DNA of 64,000 bases from Bicyclus anynana (lineage: Eukaryota; Arthropoda; Insecta; Lepidoptera; Nymphalidae). The notes below the pieces were generated by a model, which saw only the letters and a list, made by a program, of their open reading frames with translations, had not been told where the DNA came from and did not search any database. Location of the stretch: contig NC_069102.1 in the NCBI RefSeq assembly GCF_947172395.1, forward strand, positions 10,322,442 through 10,386,441, written 5' to 3'. Below, piece after piece: positions 1 to 11,100 of the stretch (the first letter of the stretch is position 1; each line of letters opens with the position of its first letter). The position numbers and the translations under genes were made by a program.

Positions 1-1137
1 AATTGGTAAGGTACCTGATGAAGATGAATAGAAAGCCGACTTAAATCTTCTAATATTTCTCCAAACTAACGATGGGCAAATATCTGGACTTATGGATTCG
101 CAAAATCGTCTCCAACCCTCAAATTTCTTCTTTTTGAGAAGCTTGCTAGTTGAACGAGCTATTTGGGTATATATTTCAAAGTTCTCTGCAGTCATCACAG
201 AACAATATTTTTTTTCAGCCTCTTTCCGTTGCTTGATGGCTATAGTGCACTCATGATCCCACCAAGGAGGAAATGGAATTTTACCCTGTCTATTACATTT
301 TAATGGAAATAAAGTGTTAGCAGCATCAATTAAAATTTTAGTAAACTCATTTGAACATATTGTTTCATTACCACCATTAACAATAGGAAGACTAGATATC
401 TTTTGATCAACATAATGTTTAAATGTATTCCAGTTATCTGGCAGTTTATGCTTTAGTTTAGAACTATATTGTAGATTAGAATAAGGGCTAGAGATAGGTA
501 AAGTAAGTACAATAGGTGCATGATCACTGCCATAAGTGTGGTCAAGTACACTCCAGGATATCAGAGAGGCTAAACTTGGAGAGCAAAGTGACAAGTCTGG
601 AGCACTAGGGCCTTCACCAGGACGAGTGCGTCGAGTTGGAGTCCCATCATTCAATATACATACATTTTGAGAATCTAAAATATCTGTCATCAATTCACCA
701 TAATAGTTAGTGTTAAAACTTCCCCATGATTGATTTTGACAGTTGAAATCCCCAAGTACTAAGTATGGGCAAGGCAAAGTAGATAATAATTGACTAAACT
801 CATTATATAAGGAAGTGGAAGGGTGAGGTATGTACACAGAAATAATACAAATTTTATTTACAATCACAGCAATGGCATTAATGCCATCACTGAGAGGAGG
901 GAGAGAAAAAATCTTATATGAAAAAGTGTTCTTAATGAGAATGGCCACTCCACCAAACCCATCAAATCTATCACTTCTTACAGTAACAAAACCAGAGATC
1001 CTAAAGGGAAACTCTGATTTTAACCATGTCTCAGAGAGACATATAGCCATAGGCTTATATTTATTTAATAAGTAAATAATATCTGTTTTTTTGCTAACAG
1101 CACTCCTACAGTTCCACTGAAGGATTTTGTGGTCCAT
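1..1137 (-). CDS. Retrotransposon ORF2, endonuclease domain (partial)
   Basis: The start codon at 1137 lies inside the end of ORF1 in another frame, an overlap of about 32 bases that is usual for these elements. The frame stays open to the window edge, about 379 residues. Visible endonuclease/exonuclease/phosphatase motifs include a QWNCRS start, SETWL, LGDFN and GSDHAPI near residue 200. These are hallmarks of the LINE endonuclease that nicks target DNA to prime reverse transcription. The downstream part (EGWRRFCES, RNIRRFK) is the usual linker before the reverse transcriptase, which lies outside the window. Confidence 0.85.
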   Translation of the reverse strand, partial: MDHKILQWNCRSAVSKKTDIIYLLNKYKPMAICLSETWLKSEFPFRISGFVTVRSDRFDGFGGVAILIKNTFSYKIFSLPPLSDGINAIAVIVNKICIISVYIPHPSTSLYNEFSQLLSTLPCPYLVLGDFNCQNQSWGSFNTNYYGELMTDILDSQNVCILNDGTPTRRTRPGEGPSAPDLSLCSPSLASLISWSVLDHTYGSDHAPIVLTLPISSPYSNLQYSSKLKHKLPDNWNTFKHYVDQKISSLPIVNGGNETICSNEFTKILIDAANTLFPLKCNRQGKIPFPPWWDHECTIAIKQRKEAEKKYCSVMTAENFEIYTQIARSTSKLLKKKKFEGWRRFCESISPDICPSLVWRNIRRFKSAFYSSSSGTLPI

Positions 1138-2676
1138 TATTATTAAAGTTTTGGTTTAAAGCTGTCAGTAAAGAATTGGCGACGTTGGACGGTAAAAAGT
1201 TAGTATTTGAAAATGAACAACTAGAATTTGAAAGTAATTTGATAAGTTCCAAAATTATTTCAGCAATAGATTGCTGAGGGATTGTATTTGATCTCTGTTT
1301 TAAAACATAACCATCAGGCATTTGAGAATTGTGATTATTATATTCATTGTTAATTGTTTCATGCATGGAGCGGTCATACCCTCTGGTTTGTTTAGGAGGG
1401 GCACGACGTTGAGTGAAAACAGTTTTTTTATGAGAACTGTTAGATGCCATAGGTTCATATGATCCAAAGCTAGAGGCAGGGTGTTTTTCATCGGACTTGG
1501 GAGGAGAGGAAGCTGCTACATCAGCATACAATTTTGATGTTGGAGGGTGGATCTTGGCTGCTTCTGCATATGATAAACAGCTCTGGGCCATTGAAATTTT
1601 AATCTTTTGCTGTCTTGAGAACTCCGGACACACTTTACTAGTGGCAAAGTGGCGACCAGAGCAATGGAGACAGCAAGAGTTTTCATATATAACTGAACAT
1701 GTTTCTGAGGTATGATCATCACCACATTTAAAACAACGTGGTTTTGATCTACAGAGGACTTTAGTGTGGCCAAATTTGCAGCAGTTATAGCACTGTATTG
1801 TGGGGAAAATATATAGTTCTACCGGGAGAGCTGTGTAACACATGTACACCCTTTTAGGTAGCACTTGTCCATCAAAAGTCAGTACTACCATGTTGGTGTT
1901 GGAGAATGAAATTTTGCCATCAGTTATATTTTTCTTTTTGATTCTCCTAACCTTGATAATTTGGCCACATCCTATAGGAACAGTGATATTTTCCTGAATT
2001 TCTTCCTCCGACCATTCCTGGGGCACACCTTTTACAATACCAACTCTTGTAATAGTGAAGCTAGGAATAAAAACTTTATAAGAAAGAGCAATTACAGAAT
2101 TTTCAGTGAATAAATTTGCATCTTTATAATTTGTAAAAGCCATGGAAACTCTATTTCTGCCAATACGCTTTAAACTACCATTGACAATGTTCTTAATGTT
2201 AATTTTTTTCAAATCTTTACCAAATTGGATTGGGTGTAAAGTAACAGGGTCCGTTGGGGATGATGTTATTTTTTGGACGTGAACAGTGAAAGGGCCTGAG
2301 TCTGATTCCACATATTTTCTGTTTAGTGGTTTTGTACTTTGTGGAGGGAAGGAGGTCGGTAAGTCAGTTTTTTCACTATTTTCGTTATTTATTTCAGTAG
2401 GAACTGATTTATCATCGGAGTCATCAGAACATTTACACTGATCATATACTTTTCCGTCTTTACTTTTACGTAAAGTTTTTTAGAGTTGCAATGTCTGCAC
2501 CTTTTACGGGGTTTACTACGTTTCCGTTCAGATTTAGGGAGAAGACCATCCTCCGTGTCCATTGAAGAGTCCTCAATGGTAATATTATATGCTACAGAAG
2601 GTGTTTTAGTAAACGTTAAAGGAGGTCCAGGGCCGGTTCCCGGACCGCCGGGATCGTCTGGGGGATCGACCCCCAT
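1106..2676 (-). pseudogene. Retrotransposon ORF1 (gag-like, CCHC zinc knuckles), one apparent frameshift
   Basis: ORF1 is the nucleic-acid-binding protein of the element. The N-terminal frame starts at 2676 with a Gly/Pro/Asp-rich segment (GVDPPDDPGGPGTGP), as seen in lepidopteran jockey elements. The second frame, 2311 to 1106, carries three cysteine/histidine motifs in its middle: a C-x2-C-x4-H-x4-C knuckle (CYNCCKFGHTKVLC), a C-x2-C-x3-H-x4-C one and a third variant (CLHCSGRHFATSKVC). The two frames are offset. The downstream frame is open back to about 2475, where a run of T on the plus strand (A in the coding sense) lies, so a single-base indel there would explain the break. It could be a real mutation or a sequencing error. 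Confidence 0.75.
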
Positions 2677-3724
2677 AGTATAGAAAAAACACTTACCAAA
2701 TAATCAAATATGTATAATATTTACACAATTTTATATATAAATAAGTAATAATAATATACTAACAACTATTTTACACTCTACTGATCCACTTATTTACAAT
2801 TATTTATAAACGAAAGCCAAAAACACGTCCGCCAAATCAAAAGTTTCCCGCGCTTTCCTGTTTAATATCGCGTTGACGTTTGTTTTGTGATTTTTATTGG
2901 TCTTCTACAGATATAGCAGAACAGCACCGACTCATTGTCATGTCATTTGTCATTGTCAAATGTCAATAGACTATTTGACAGTTCACACTATCTTTTTAAC
3001 CGTTTGTGGTTCACACGATACGATACACCTCGATACACACTACACGCGGTAAAGACTATAGCATCAAACTTTTTAACAGTTCCACTAAGCAATCACGACA
3101 ACAAAAATACTTCTGCTGTTGTAGTCTGAGGTTTTACATGATAACTGCGGTCGTTTAGTTAGGCCGAGAACGTTACTGATTGAGTGGAACGGGAAAATCT
3201 GGGGTCCTAACAATCACGTAGCGAAGCGCACTGCAGACTTGACAGTAAATTGGATCGTGTGAGAGTAGCTTATTGATGACTAAAAAATCTTTGAGCTGTT
3301 AATTATCTATGGTCGAAGTTAAAAAATTGACAATGACAGTTTAGTTGACAATTGTTAAATTAAGTTAGGGGGTCTGTGAAGAGAAAGTGTTGCCAATGTG
3401 TGGGGAATTCCACAAAAAAACGGGAAATATTAACGCAATTGAGTAATGGAGTGGGGATTGGTTATATGCGTGGAAACGTGCTATGCGTCTGCATCTATAC
3501 TTATATGAATTAACTAGTACATGATGCTTTGAACGTTTTATGTTTTGTGTTAAACTAAGTATCATTCGATTACAACCCATGTTACTGGTTATTTTTACCC
3601 GACTGCGTAAGAAGGAGAGCTATGTTTTTCGAGACCTAAGCTATATATATTTTCAAAAAATGCGCCCGTAATTGAAAAAAAGTGGGGGGTGGGTTTGTTT
3701 TTTTTACGCTAACAATATATTGGT

Positions 3725-4015
3725 TAAAGCCGAAAGGAAAAAGTATCAAAATAATTGGATCTTGCTCATGAGATGACCGTCATGTTGAATGTTGAGTCAA
3801 CAATTATTGTTCCGATGTTTGTTTCAGTCAATGGTCTTATAGCGAAAATCTTCGACCAACATCTTATGAAGCTTTCACTTAACTGTTGGATCAGGAGTCG
3901 GATACAGAAGGCAATGATTCTTGAGACAGTGCGTAGTGTGAGGAGGTTCCTCACTCTGGAGCCCTGACCACCGGTTGCTTGGGCACTCAAATGTCCCGCA
4001 CCGGGAGGGTTTATT
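3725..4015 (-). repeat. Dispersed repeat, unclassified
   Basis: Bases 3725-3830 match, in reverse orientation, a block at about 9783-9895 (shared AAAAGTATCAAAA and GTTGAGTCAACAATTATT-like stretches). The part around 3860-4010 (GAGGAGGTTCCTCACTCTGG) resembles reversed or related blocks at 21150-21260 and 28690-28760. It is multicopy in this window, but the family is not recognised. Confidence 0.5.
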
Positions 4016-4610
4016 TTTTTTATAAATTTTTAATAGTGTTTTGTATTATATTTTTATATTAGCATTGTTAAAAATTAAAAAAAAAAAAGAAAAATAAATA
4101 AATTAGAGTTATGTGCTTGGTATAAAATAAAAGGTCGTGAAAAGACCAATACAGAAATAAATATATCATATTACTGTTTTAACACAAATTGTTACAAAGC
4201 GTACCAATTACATTGGAACCATCGAAATAACATTTTCTAACAAGAATGTATTCAAGTCAGGAATTACTTGTCTACCTTGTCTGTACTTAGTTATATTTAA
4301 AATAAAAGGCCTGTCTTCAAGAAACTAAACAGACTGAATAAATAAAAATATTACTTATACAAAAAACCCGACTGCTTAAGCGTTGTGAACTGAAAAGAGA
4401 AAAAGAAGTATCACAATATCTATATGAAATCTTAACTTTTACTTTATGGTGCTGCAGGCGGGATCAAACAATACTATTTTACCTACGGGCAAAGAATGAT
4501 CTTGCTTTGCTTTATCAATGTTTGTCACCACATGTGGTTCTTTCTTGTTCTTTCTCCTATGTCTACAGTTTTCACTTTCGTACTTTGTTGAATTTCATTT
4601 TATGCTTGCA

Positions 4611-4755
4611 TTCCAGAGAGTTTTCTTAATTCTCTAGATGTGTGAAATCTGCCAATCTGCATTGGGCCAGCGTGGTGGACTAGTGGCCTAACCCCTCTAA
4701 TTCTGAGAGGAGATTCATGCTCCACAGTGACCCAAATATGGGTTGCTAATGATGA
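4611..4755 (+). mobile_element. SINE, 3' tail fragment (family A)
   Basis: This is a diverged tail of the most common SINE in the window. Diagnostic strings are TGCATTGGGCCAGCGTGGTG, GGCCTAACCCCTCT and ATATGGGTTG. The tRNA-like head is missing. Confidence 0.75.
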
Positions 4756-5020
4756 ATGCTTACTCGTTCTCAACTTAAAAGTGAAGTACTGAAGATCGTC
4801 AAGAAATATATAATAAATTATTTTCTTATCGAGGAGTAATTGTGTGTAAAGTTAAACATAAAAATACTGTATGAATTTTTTTTTTCTTTAACTTTATAAG
4901 TGAGAACTGGGATATTTTCCTCCTGAATTAGGGAAATTTTGTTTAGTTTTTTGGGAAATAAGATAATAAGCATTGGCAACGTTCAATTCCGAACGTCAAA
5001 AGTTCGCGCGTGTGTGGGTG

Positions 5021-5030
5021 TTCCCGCCAA
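5021..5030 (+). promoter_or_regulatory. Candidate E2F binding site upstream of Rbf
   Basis: TTCCCGCCAA matches the E2F consensus (TTTSSCGC class) and lies 96 bases before the Rbf start codon. Pocket-protein genes are known E2F targets in several animals, so autoregulation is plausible. The transcription start is not determined, so the site could be promoter or 5' UTR. Confidence 0.45.
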
Positions 5031-5125
5031 GGAGCTGTCAAAATTAGCAAAATCAGGATAACTTTCATTGTATATTTTGGATTTTACGAAATCATATTTT
5101 AATTTTAGTGAATATATTTATCAAA

Positions 5126-8100
5126 ATGTCGAAACCGGACGCAGAGTCCTTTATACAAAGGAATACGGATGAAAGTGACGATGATTGGATAGCCGCAATG
5201 GACAATCTTTGCTCCAAGTTGACCATGGATGAAGTGACTACAGCCAAATCTAAGAAGTCTTTTTCGGAAATCAAGCGAAATTATACATTAGATGTAAGCT
5301 TAATAATTTAATAATTATGCACACGTTACAAAAATAACAAGTTGCAAACTTGAACTTCATACGAAGTCAATTTACTGCGTAGAACATTCAAAAATAACAT
5401 TGAGACCCTAAACTGGGATTCAAAAATAGAAAAATTCAAATCGTTTTACTAATTTGATTGCTTTACTTTCGAAATTTATTTTATTTATAATCCACAAATC
5501 TGCAAATTTTTGTAAAATGTTTAAATTACACATGAGAAATATGTACCTGCACAAAATTAACATTTTTATTCTAATAATGGTAATCTTTTTAGGGAGATAT
5601 TTTACATTGGATGGCTTGTGCGTTATATGTAGCTTGTCGCTCGTCTATCACACCCACAGTGACATCGGGGAAGGCTCTGGAAGGAAACTGTGTCAGCCTT
5701 ACGAGGCTACTAAGACTGTGTAACATAAGGTAATATATCCACAGACTTTATATAGGTATTGCTTGATCAAACCATTACAGGGTATTACCAATATTGGTGT
5801 ATGTTGCCTGTGTTTGTGATGGCACTGAAATGAAATGAAAATTTATTGTTTCACCAAGTTTACATGACTGTTTGGGCTGGGACCTTCTGTTAAGTACTAG
5901 ATCTGTATCAGAAGGCCCAGCTCTTCCTTAACTAGTATTATCATAATTATAATTATGAAACAACAACAATAATTTTAACTTAAATGAAATAATACATAAT
6001 TTTCTTACAATTCTAACATGCATAATATGAAGTAAGGATAAGAGTAAAATTGTGTGTTAAATCTTCCTTTAATAAATTCTACAGATATAATTAAATATTG
6101 GTATTTAGTTTTATCATAACATATTATCAAATAAAATAATACAGGATTAAATTATAATAATAATCTGTTTGGTTGTAACATTTCATGTAACCCAACTTTC
6201 AGCCTTATACAATTTTTTACCAAAATTAAGAATTGGATGGAGATGGCCTTGATGTCTACAGACTTCAAAGACAGAATAACGAGACTGGAACACAAATTTG
6301 CTGTATCTACTGTGCTTTTTCGTAAATTCCAACCCATTTTTCAAGAAATATTTTCTGGACTGATTAACGAGCCACCCAAACATAAAAGCAAGAAACAAAA
6401 GTAAGCATAGCTTCACTTATTTAATAGTAATCAAATATTATGGGTAAGGCAAGAAGCCTGCGAGCCGTGAGAGCCCAGTGGATATGACCTCTTCCTCTGA
6501 TTCCGGAGAGTGTGTGTTCGATTCTAGGTTATGTGAATTTTAAGATATTAAACAACACATGTCCCAAACTGTGAAGGAAAAAGATCATGAGGAAACCTGC
6601 ATACCAGAGAATTTTCTTTATTATCTGCATGTGTGAAGTCTGCCAATCTGCATTGGGCCAGTGTGGTGGAATATTGGCCTAACCACTCTTATTCTGAGAA
6701 ATTATGGGGTATTTGTTTTCAATAGTGTGCTTTTTATTCACTTTTAAATTATTCTTTTTTGTACCATTTGTGAGAATCTTTACTTTGCTATTTATTGCTT
6801 GAAACCAATCTTTTCTTCTAATGCTATGGTTGTAAACCAGCAATAGCCCAATACATTAATCTCTGCCATGTTTCACAATGGCTGTTATAAGAAGAAACAG
6901 TTAAAAATAGACAAAAATAAATCCAGCAGCTCCTTACAACCAGCTTGATATCCTCGGACCACCTAGTAGGGGGTAGACCTACACTGAGGTTTCTGATGCA
7001 GGGTCACCATTCCAGCACCTTGAGACCTTAACATCCATCAGTTCTTTGTTCTATGTGTCCTGCCCATTGCTACTTCAGCAACGTATTTCAATGATATACA
7101 ACAATATTTCAGTCACTTCAGTGATATATATAATTATTTCAGTGATATATATATATAAGATAATTTCAGGAATATATAAGATTATTTCATTTGCAGATTA
7201 CAACCATGCACAACAAATGCACTATTTGAATTCACTTGGTGTCTCTATATCTGTGTGAAGGGAGAGTTCCACAACTCGGCTGATGATCTAGTTGATATGT
7301 ATCATGTTTTATTATCATGTCTTGATTTTGTATTTGCTAATGCCTACATGGCGAGGCGGAGGGACTTAATCAATCCTGCTTTTAAAGGTGAATATTTTTA
7401 ATGTATGTATGGAGATGTTTTAAAAATTGTGCTATACAAATTTGTTTAAGATTTTTTCAATGACAATGAGCAATAAGACTCAACTCAACTCTTGACTTAA
7501 ATATACCAACATTGTGGGTGGTAGGTAAATCGGAAGCTAGAAGGGCATTCCATATTTTTGGATTATCATAAATGTATTTAAAAATTAAAAAACTACAAAT
7601 TGTAGTAAAATATGGGTTTTTTCATCTAACTTATTCTTATAATTCATTCTATAGTAGTATTATAAACCAAACTATTTTTTTTAGGTTTACCAGAAAGTTG
7701 GCATGAAGATGATTTTGAGTTACCAAAAAAGCCACCGTGCATAATATCAGTGTTGTGTGAAATCAAGGAGGGCTTGGCAGTTGAAGCTGCTACCATGAAG
7801 GAATACAGCTGGAGACCTGTTATTAAGACATTTTTTGAGAAGGGGGTAAGGACATTTTATATTTATGAATGAGTTTAAAATGGGGATGATGACTAGGTTT
7901 GAATTTATTGATATTTATGATGCATTCGGGTAAATAAGGTCAATGTTAACTAATTTATACATAAAAAGCAAAGATTATATGGATATTTGCAAAATAAATA
8001 AGATTATAAAATTTCAAAATCTATTAAATTTTATACGATACAGATATATGTTGGAGCAAGTGAGTAATTAGATTGGTCGATCATCTGTCATCTAATTACT

Positions 8101-11100
8101 CACTTGCTCCAACATATATCTGTATATACGTTGGAGCAAGTGAGTAATTAGATCGGTCGATCATACCATTGTCTCATATGGGGTCATAACTACATGAAGT
8201 ACTAAGAGTTGTTCCATGAATTAGGTGGGATTTAGTGAGTGGGGTAACCAAGTGGACATCCTTTCATAATAGGGATGATGACAGTTTTTTAAATTGTATA
8301 TAAATTAAGAGTATACTAATAGTAAAGCAATTTTGTAAAAGGAACAGGGTATCTGCGATCATTACTTTCGGAGCTACAGGGATTTAAAGAGATTTAAAGA
8401 GAAAAATATGTATTAATTTTGTAAATTACATGTAACATTTACACTCTCAACAAGCAATATAAATGTATATTTTAATGGTATAACAAATAATTTGGTTTTT
8501 TTTTCAGATTCTAAAAGGCAACAGCGATCACCTAACAGGTTTACTAGATATGGGAACTTTTGAGACAAATCTGAAATCATTGAACAAAGTTTACGAGACA
8601 TATGTTTTAAGTGTTGGAGAGTTTGACGAAAGAATATTTTTAGGTGAGTTTTGACGGAGAAATTTATACTCTGGCAAGTTTGTTGATAACACTCCCATGA
8701 AATGCGGGCGACGGGGGGAAAGACTCGACTCGAAAGATCGTGCGTGCGGGGGAGTGACGTGCATCAATCGTGGGTTTTTCATTCATCGCTACACGCCCCC
8801 TGTCCCGCGCGAAACATCGCGAGTGTTACGAACGAAGTTGTCAAGCTATAATTTATAAAAAAAAAAAAAGTGATGATGCAGTCTTAAGATGAAAGATAAC
8901 TTGTTTGGAGGAGGATGTAAATTCACACCACTTTCGGTTTCTACAAAGCATCGTACTGGAACGCTAAATCGCTTGGTGGTACGTTTTTGTTGGTAGAGTG
9001 GTAACTAGCCACGGCTGACGCCTCCCACCAGCCAGACCTGCACCAATTAAGAAAACCTCAATCTGTTCAACCAGGGATCGAACCCAGGACCTCCGTCTTG
9101 TAAAACCACTGTGCCACAGTATATCATTAAGATATTTTCAGTTAAAGTTCTCAGCCCAGAGTTGGATAGTCGATATTGAAGTGACTATCTGTGATTTTAA
9201 ATAACTGTTTTCTCAAATATTCACAATACATATTAAAGGGTTCGTGAAATACTGAATTTGCCAAAAAAGATGAAGTCGTGGACTTTCCGCTAGTAGTAAA
9301 TTTAAACAAAACAAATAAATACAATATAGATTATTTTTTATTATTGAATTGAATTTGCTTATAAAAGAGGTTTTATATAATGTGTGTTTTATATTATAGA
9401 TCTAATGCTGGTCATATGTAATTTATTTTTAAATATATTTTGTCATTTGACAAGTTATTATTGACAGAATTATTTTGCATTCTTGAAAATGTCGAGATTC
9501 CGTTATTTAAATGCGTATTTGTGGTATTTCGAGAAATACGGTAAATTATCTAAGTTGATCAAGTGTTTAGTTTGTATTGTTATAATTTTTTTTAATCATA
9601 ATTATTTTGTAGGTGAACATGCTACAGAACAGGTCGGCACTAAGAACAAAGTGTCAGGAGATGAGATATCGCAAGTTATTGCTTCATTTGGCCCTGTGAG
9701 TAGTAAATTTTTTTTTACTATACAATTTTTTTTCAGTTGCCAGTTTATCTCTATATTTGTTTGTCCTTTATTTTAATTTTTACCATTGGAACAATAATAG
9801 TTGACTCAATATTCCACATGGCGGTAATTTTGTGAGCAAGGTTCAAGTATTTTGATACTTTTCCTTTTCAGCTTTCGGTCAAATTAATGTCATGTGGAAC
9901 AGTGATCTCAACAATTATTGCATGTCGCACTGACCAACCAACTAGCTCTATATCGGGTTTATTGGTAACAATACACTCGTATCTGTCAGTGATAATCATT
10001 TGGTCCCAGTAATTGATTATTATTTGATCTATGATTATAATTTGTTGTTTGGCTCAAATGGGTTAGAGCTCAGAGCTGTAAAGCCAGTTTAAAAAAAAAT
10101 ATTTATGTCACAGAGCAGTCGCGCGTGCCCCGACACGCCGCTGACGGGGCGGCGCTACCTGGCGCACCGCGAGGAGCTGACGCCGGTGTCGGAGGCAACC
10201 AACAGCCTGGCGCGCCTCGCCGCCTTCCTGCGCCACACCAGGCCCAAACCCTCGCCGCACCTGCTGCGGTTCTTCGCGTAAGTTGCTCATAATCATCATA
10301 TCACCCGATGAACTTCAGGACATAGGCATTTTGTTGGGACTTCCAAACATCACGATCCTGAGTCTGAATGATTCGTTTGACCTTGATTTCACATAGGGGG
10401 GGTCGACCAACACTGTTTTTTTAGTGCGGGGTCGCCATTCCAGCACCTTGAGACTTCAACGTCCATCGGCTCTTTGAACTATGCCCCGCCCATTGCCACT
10501 TCAGCTACGCGACGTAAGTAAGTTGTTATAACAAGATGAAAAATTCTAAATAATATTCTACTATAAACTTCTAAATAAAAATAACCCACAAAATAAAAAG
10601 CGAAAAGTAACATCAAACATATGTTGTACCTGCTAATCTGTTTGAAGGCAGTGCTAATCCGTCGATGTATTAATTATTTATGTATACTTTATTGCACAAA
10701 AACAACAATTACAAAGAAAATAATAGAAAACATAGTATACATGAATATTATTAAATCAAGCCATGTACTCATAAGAATGGTGGAGGTCGGATCAACACTA
10801 GTAGTAGTGTGGGGAAAGCAGACTGTTGGTCGATCCCCCACCAGATGGACTGACATCAAGCGAGTAGCAGGGATTCGCTGGATGCCTAAAAGGCCTATGT
10901 CCTGCAGTGGACGACCACCGGCTGATATGATGATGATGTAAGAATATCATAAAGATTTAGGTTTTCTAACAGTTCTTTTCATGTGTTTTTTAAATAACAG
11001 CTTCAATTGCTTATAAGCCTCCATAGGATGCCTATACTTAAACTAAAAAGTAAATATATTTACAGCGACTGCGGGGTCAGCGAAGAGGCCATAAACACCA

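Larger units (their letters stand above)
1..2690 (-). mobile_element. Jockey-like non-LTR retrotransposon, 5' portion, cut by left window edge
   Basis: Read on the minus strand, this contains the two overlapping ORFs typical of jockey-clade LINEs. The first is a gag-like ORF1 with CCHC zinc knuckles. The second is an ORF2 that begins with an apurinic endonuclease domain and runs off the window at base 1, so reverse transcriptase and the 3' end are not visible. The 5' boundary is placed near 2690, just upstream of the ORF1 start. No target-site duplication can be tested because one end is missing. Apart from one frameshift in ORF1 the reading frames are open, which suggests a fairly recent insertion. 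Confidence 0.88.
2700..5020. other. Intergenic region upstream of Rbf, mostly dispersed repeats
   Basis: No convincing coding exon is seen. It holds a dispersed repeat at about 3725-4015 and a SINE tail at 4611-4755. An E2F-like octamer TTTCCCGC occurs at 2844-2851. The rest is AT-rich sequence with no recognisable feature. Confidence 0.5.
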
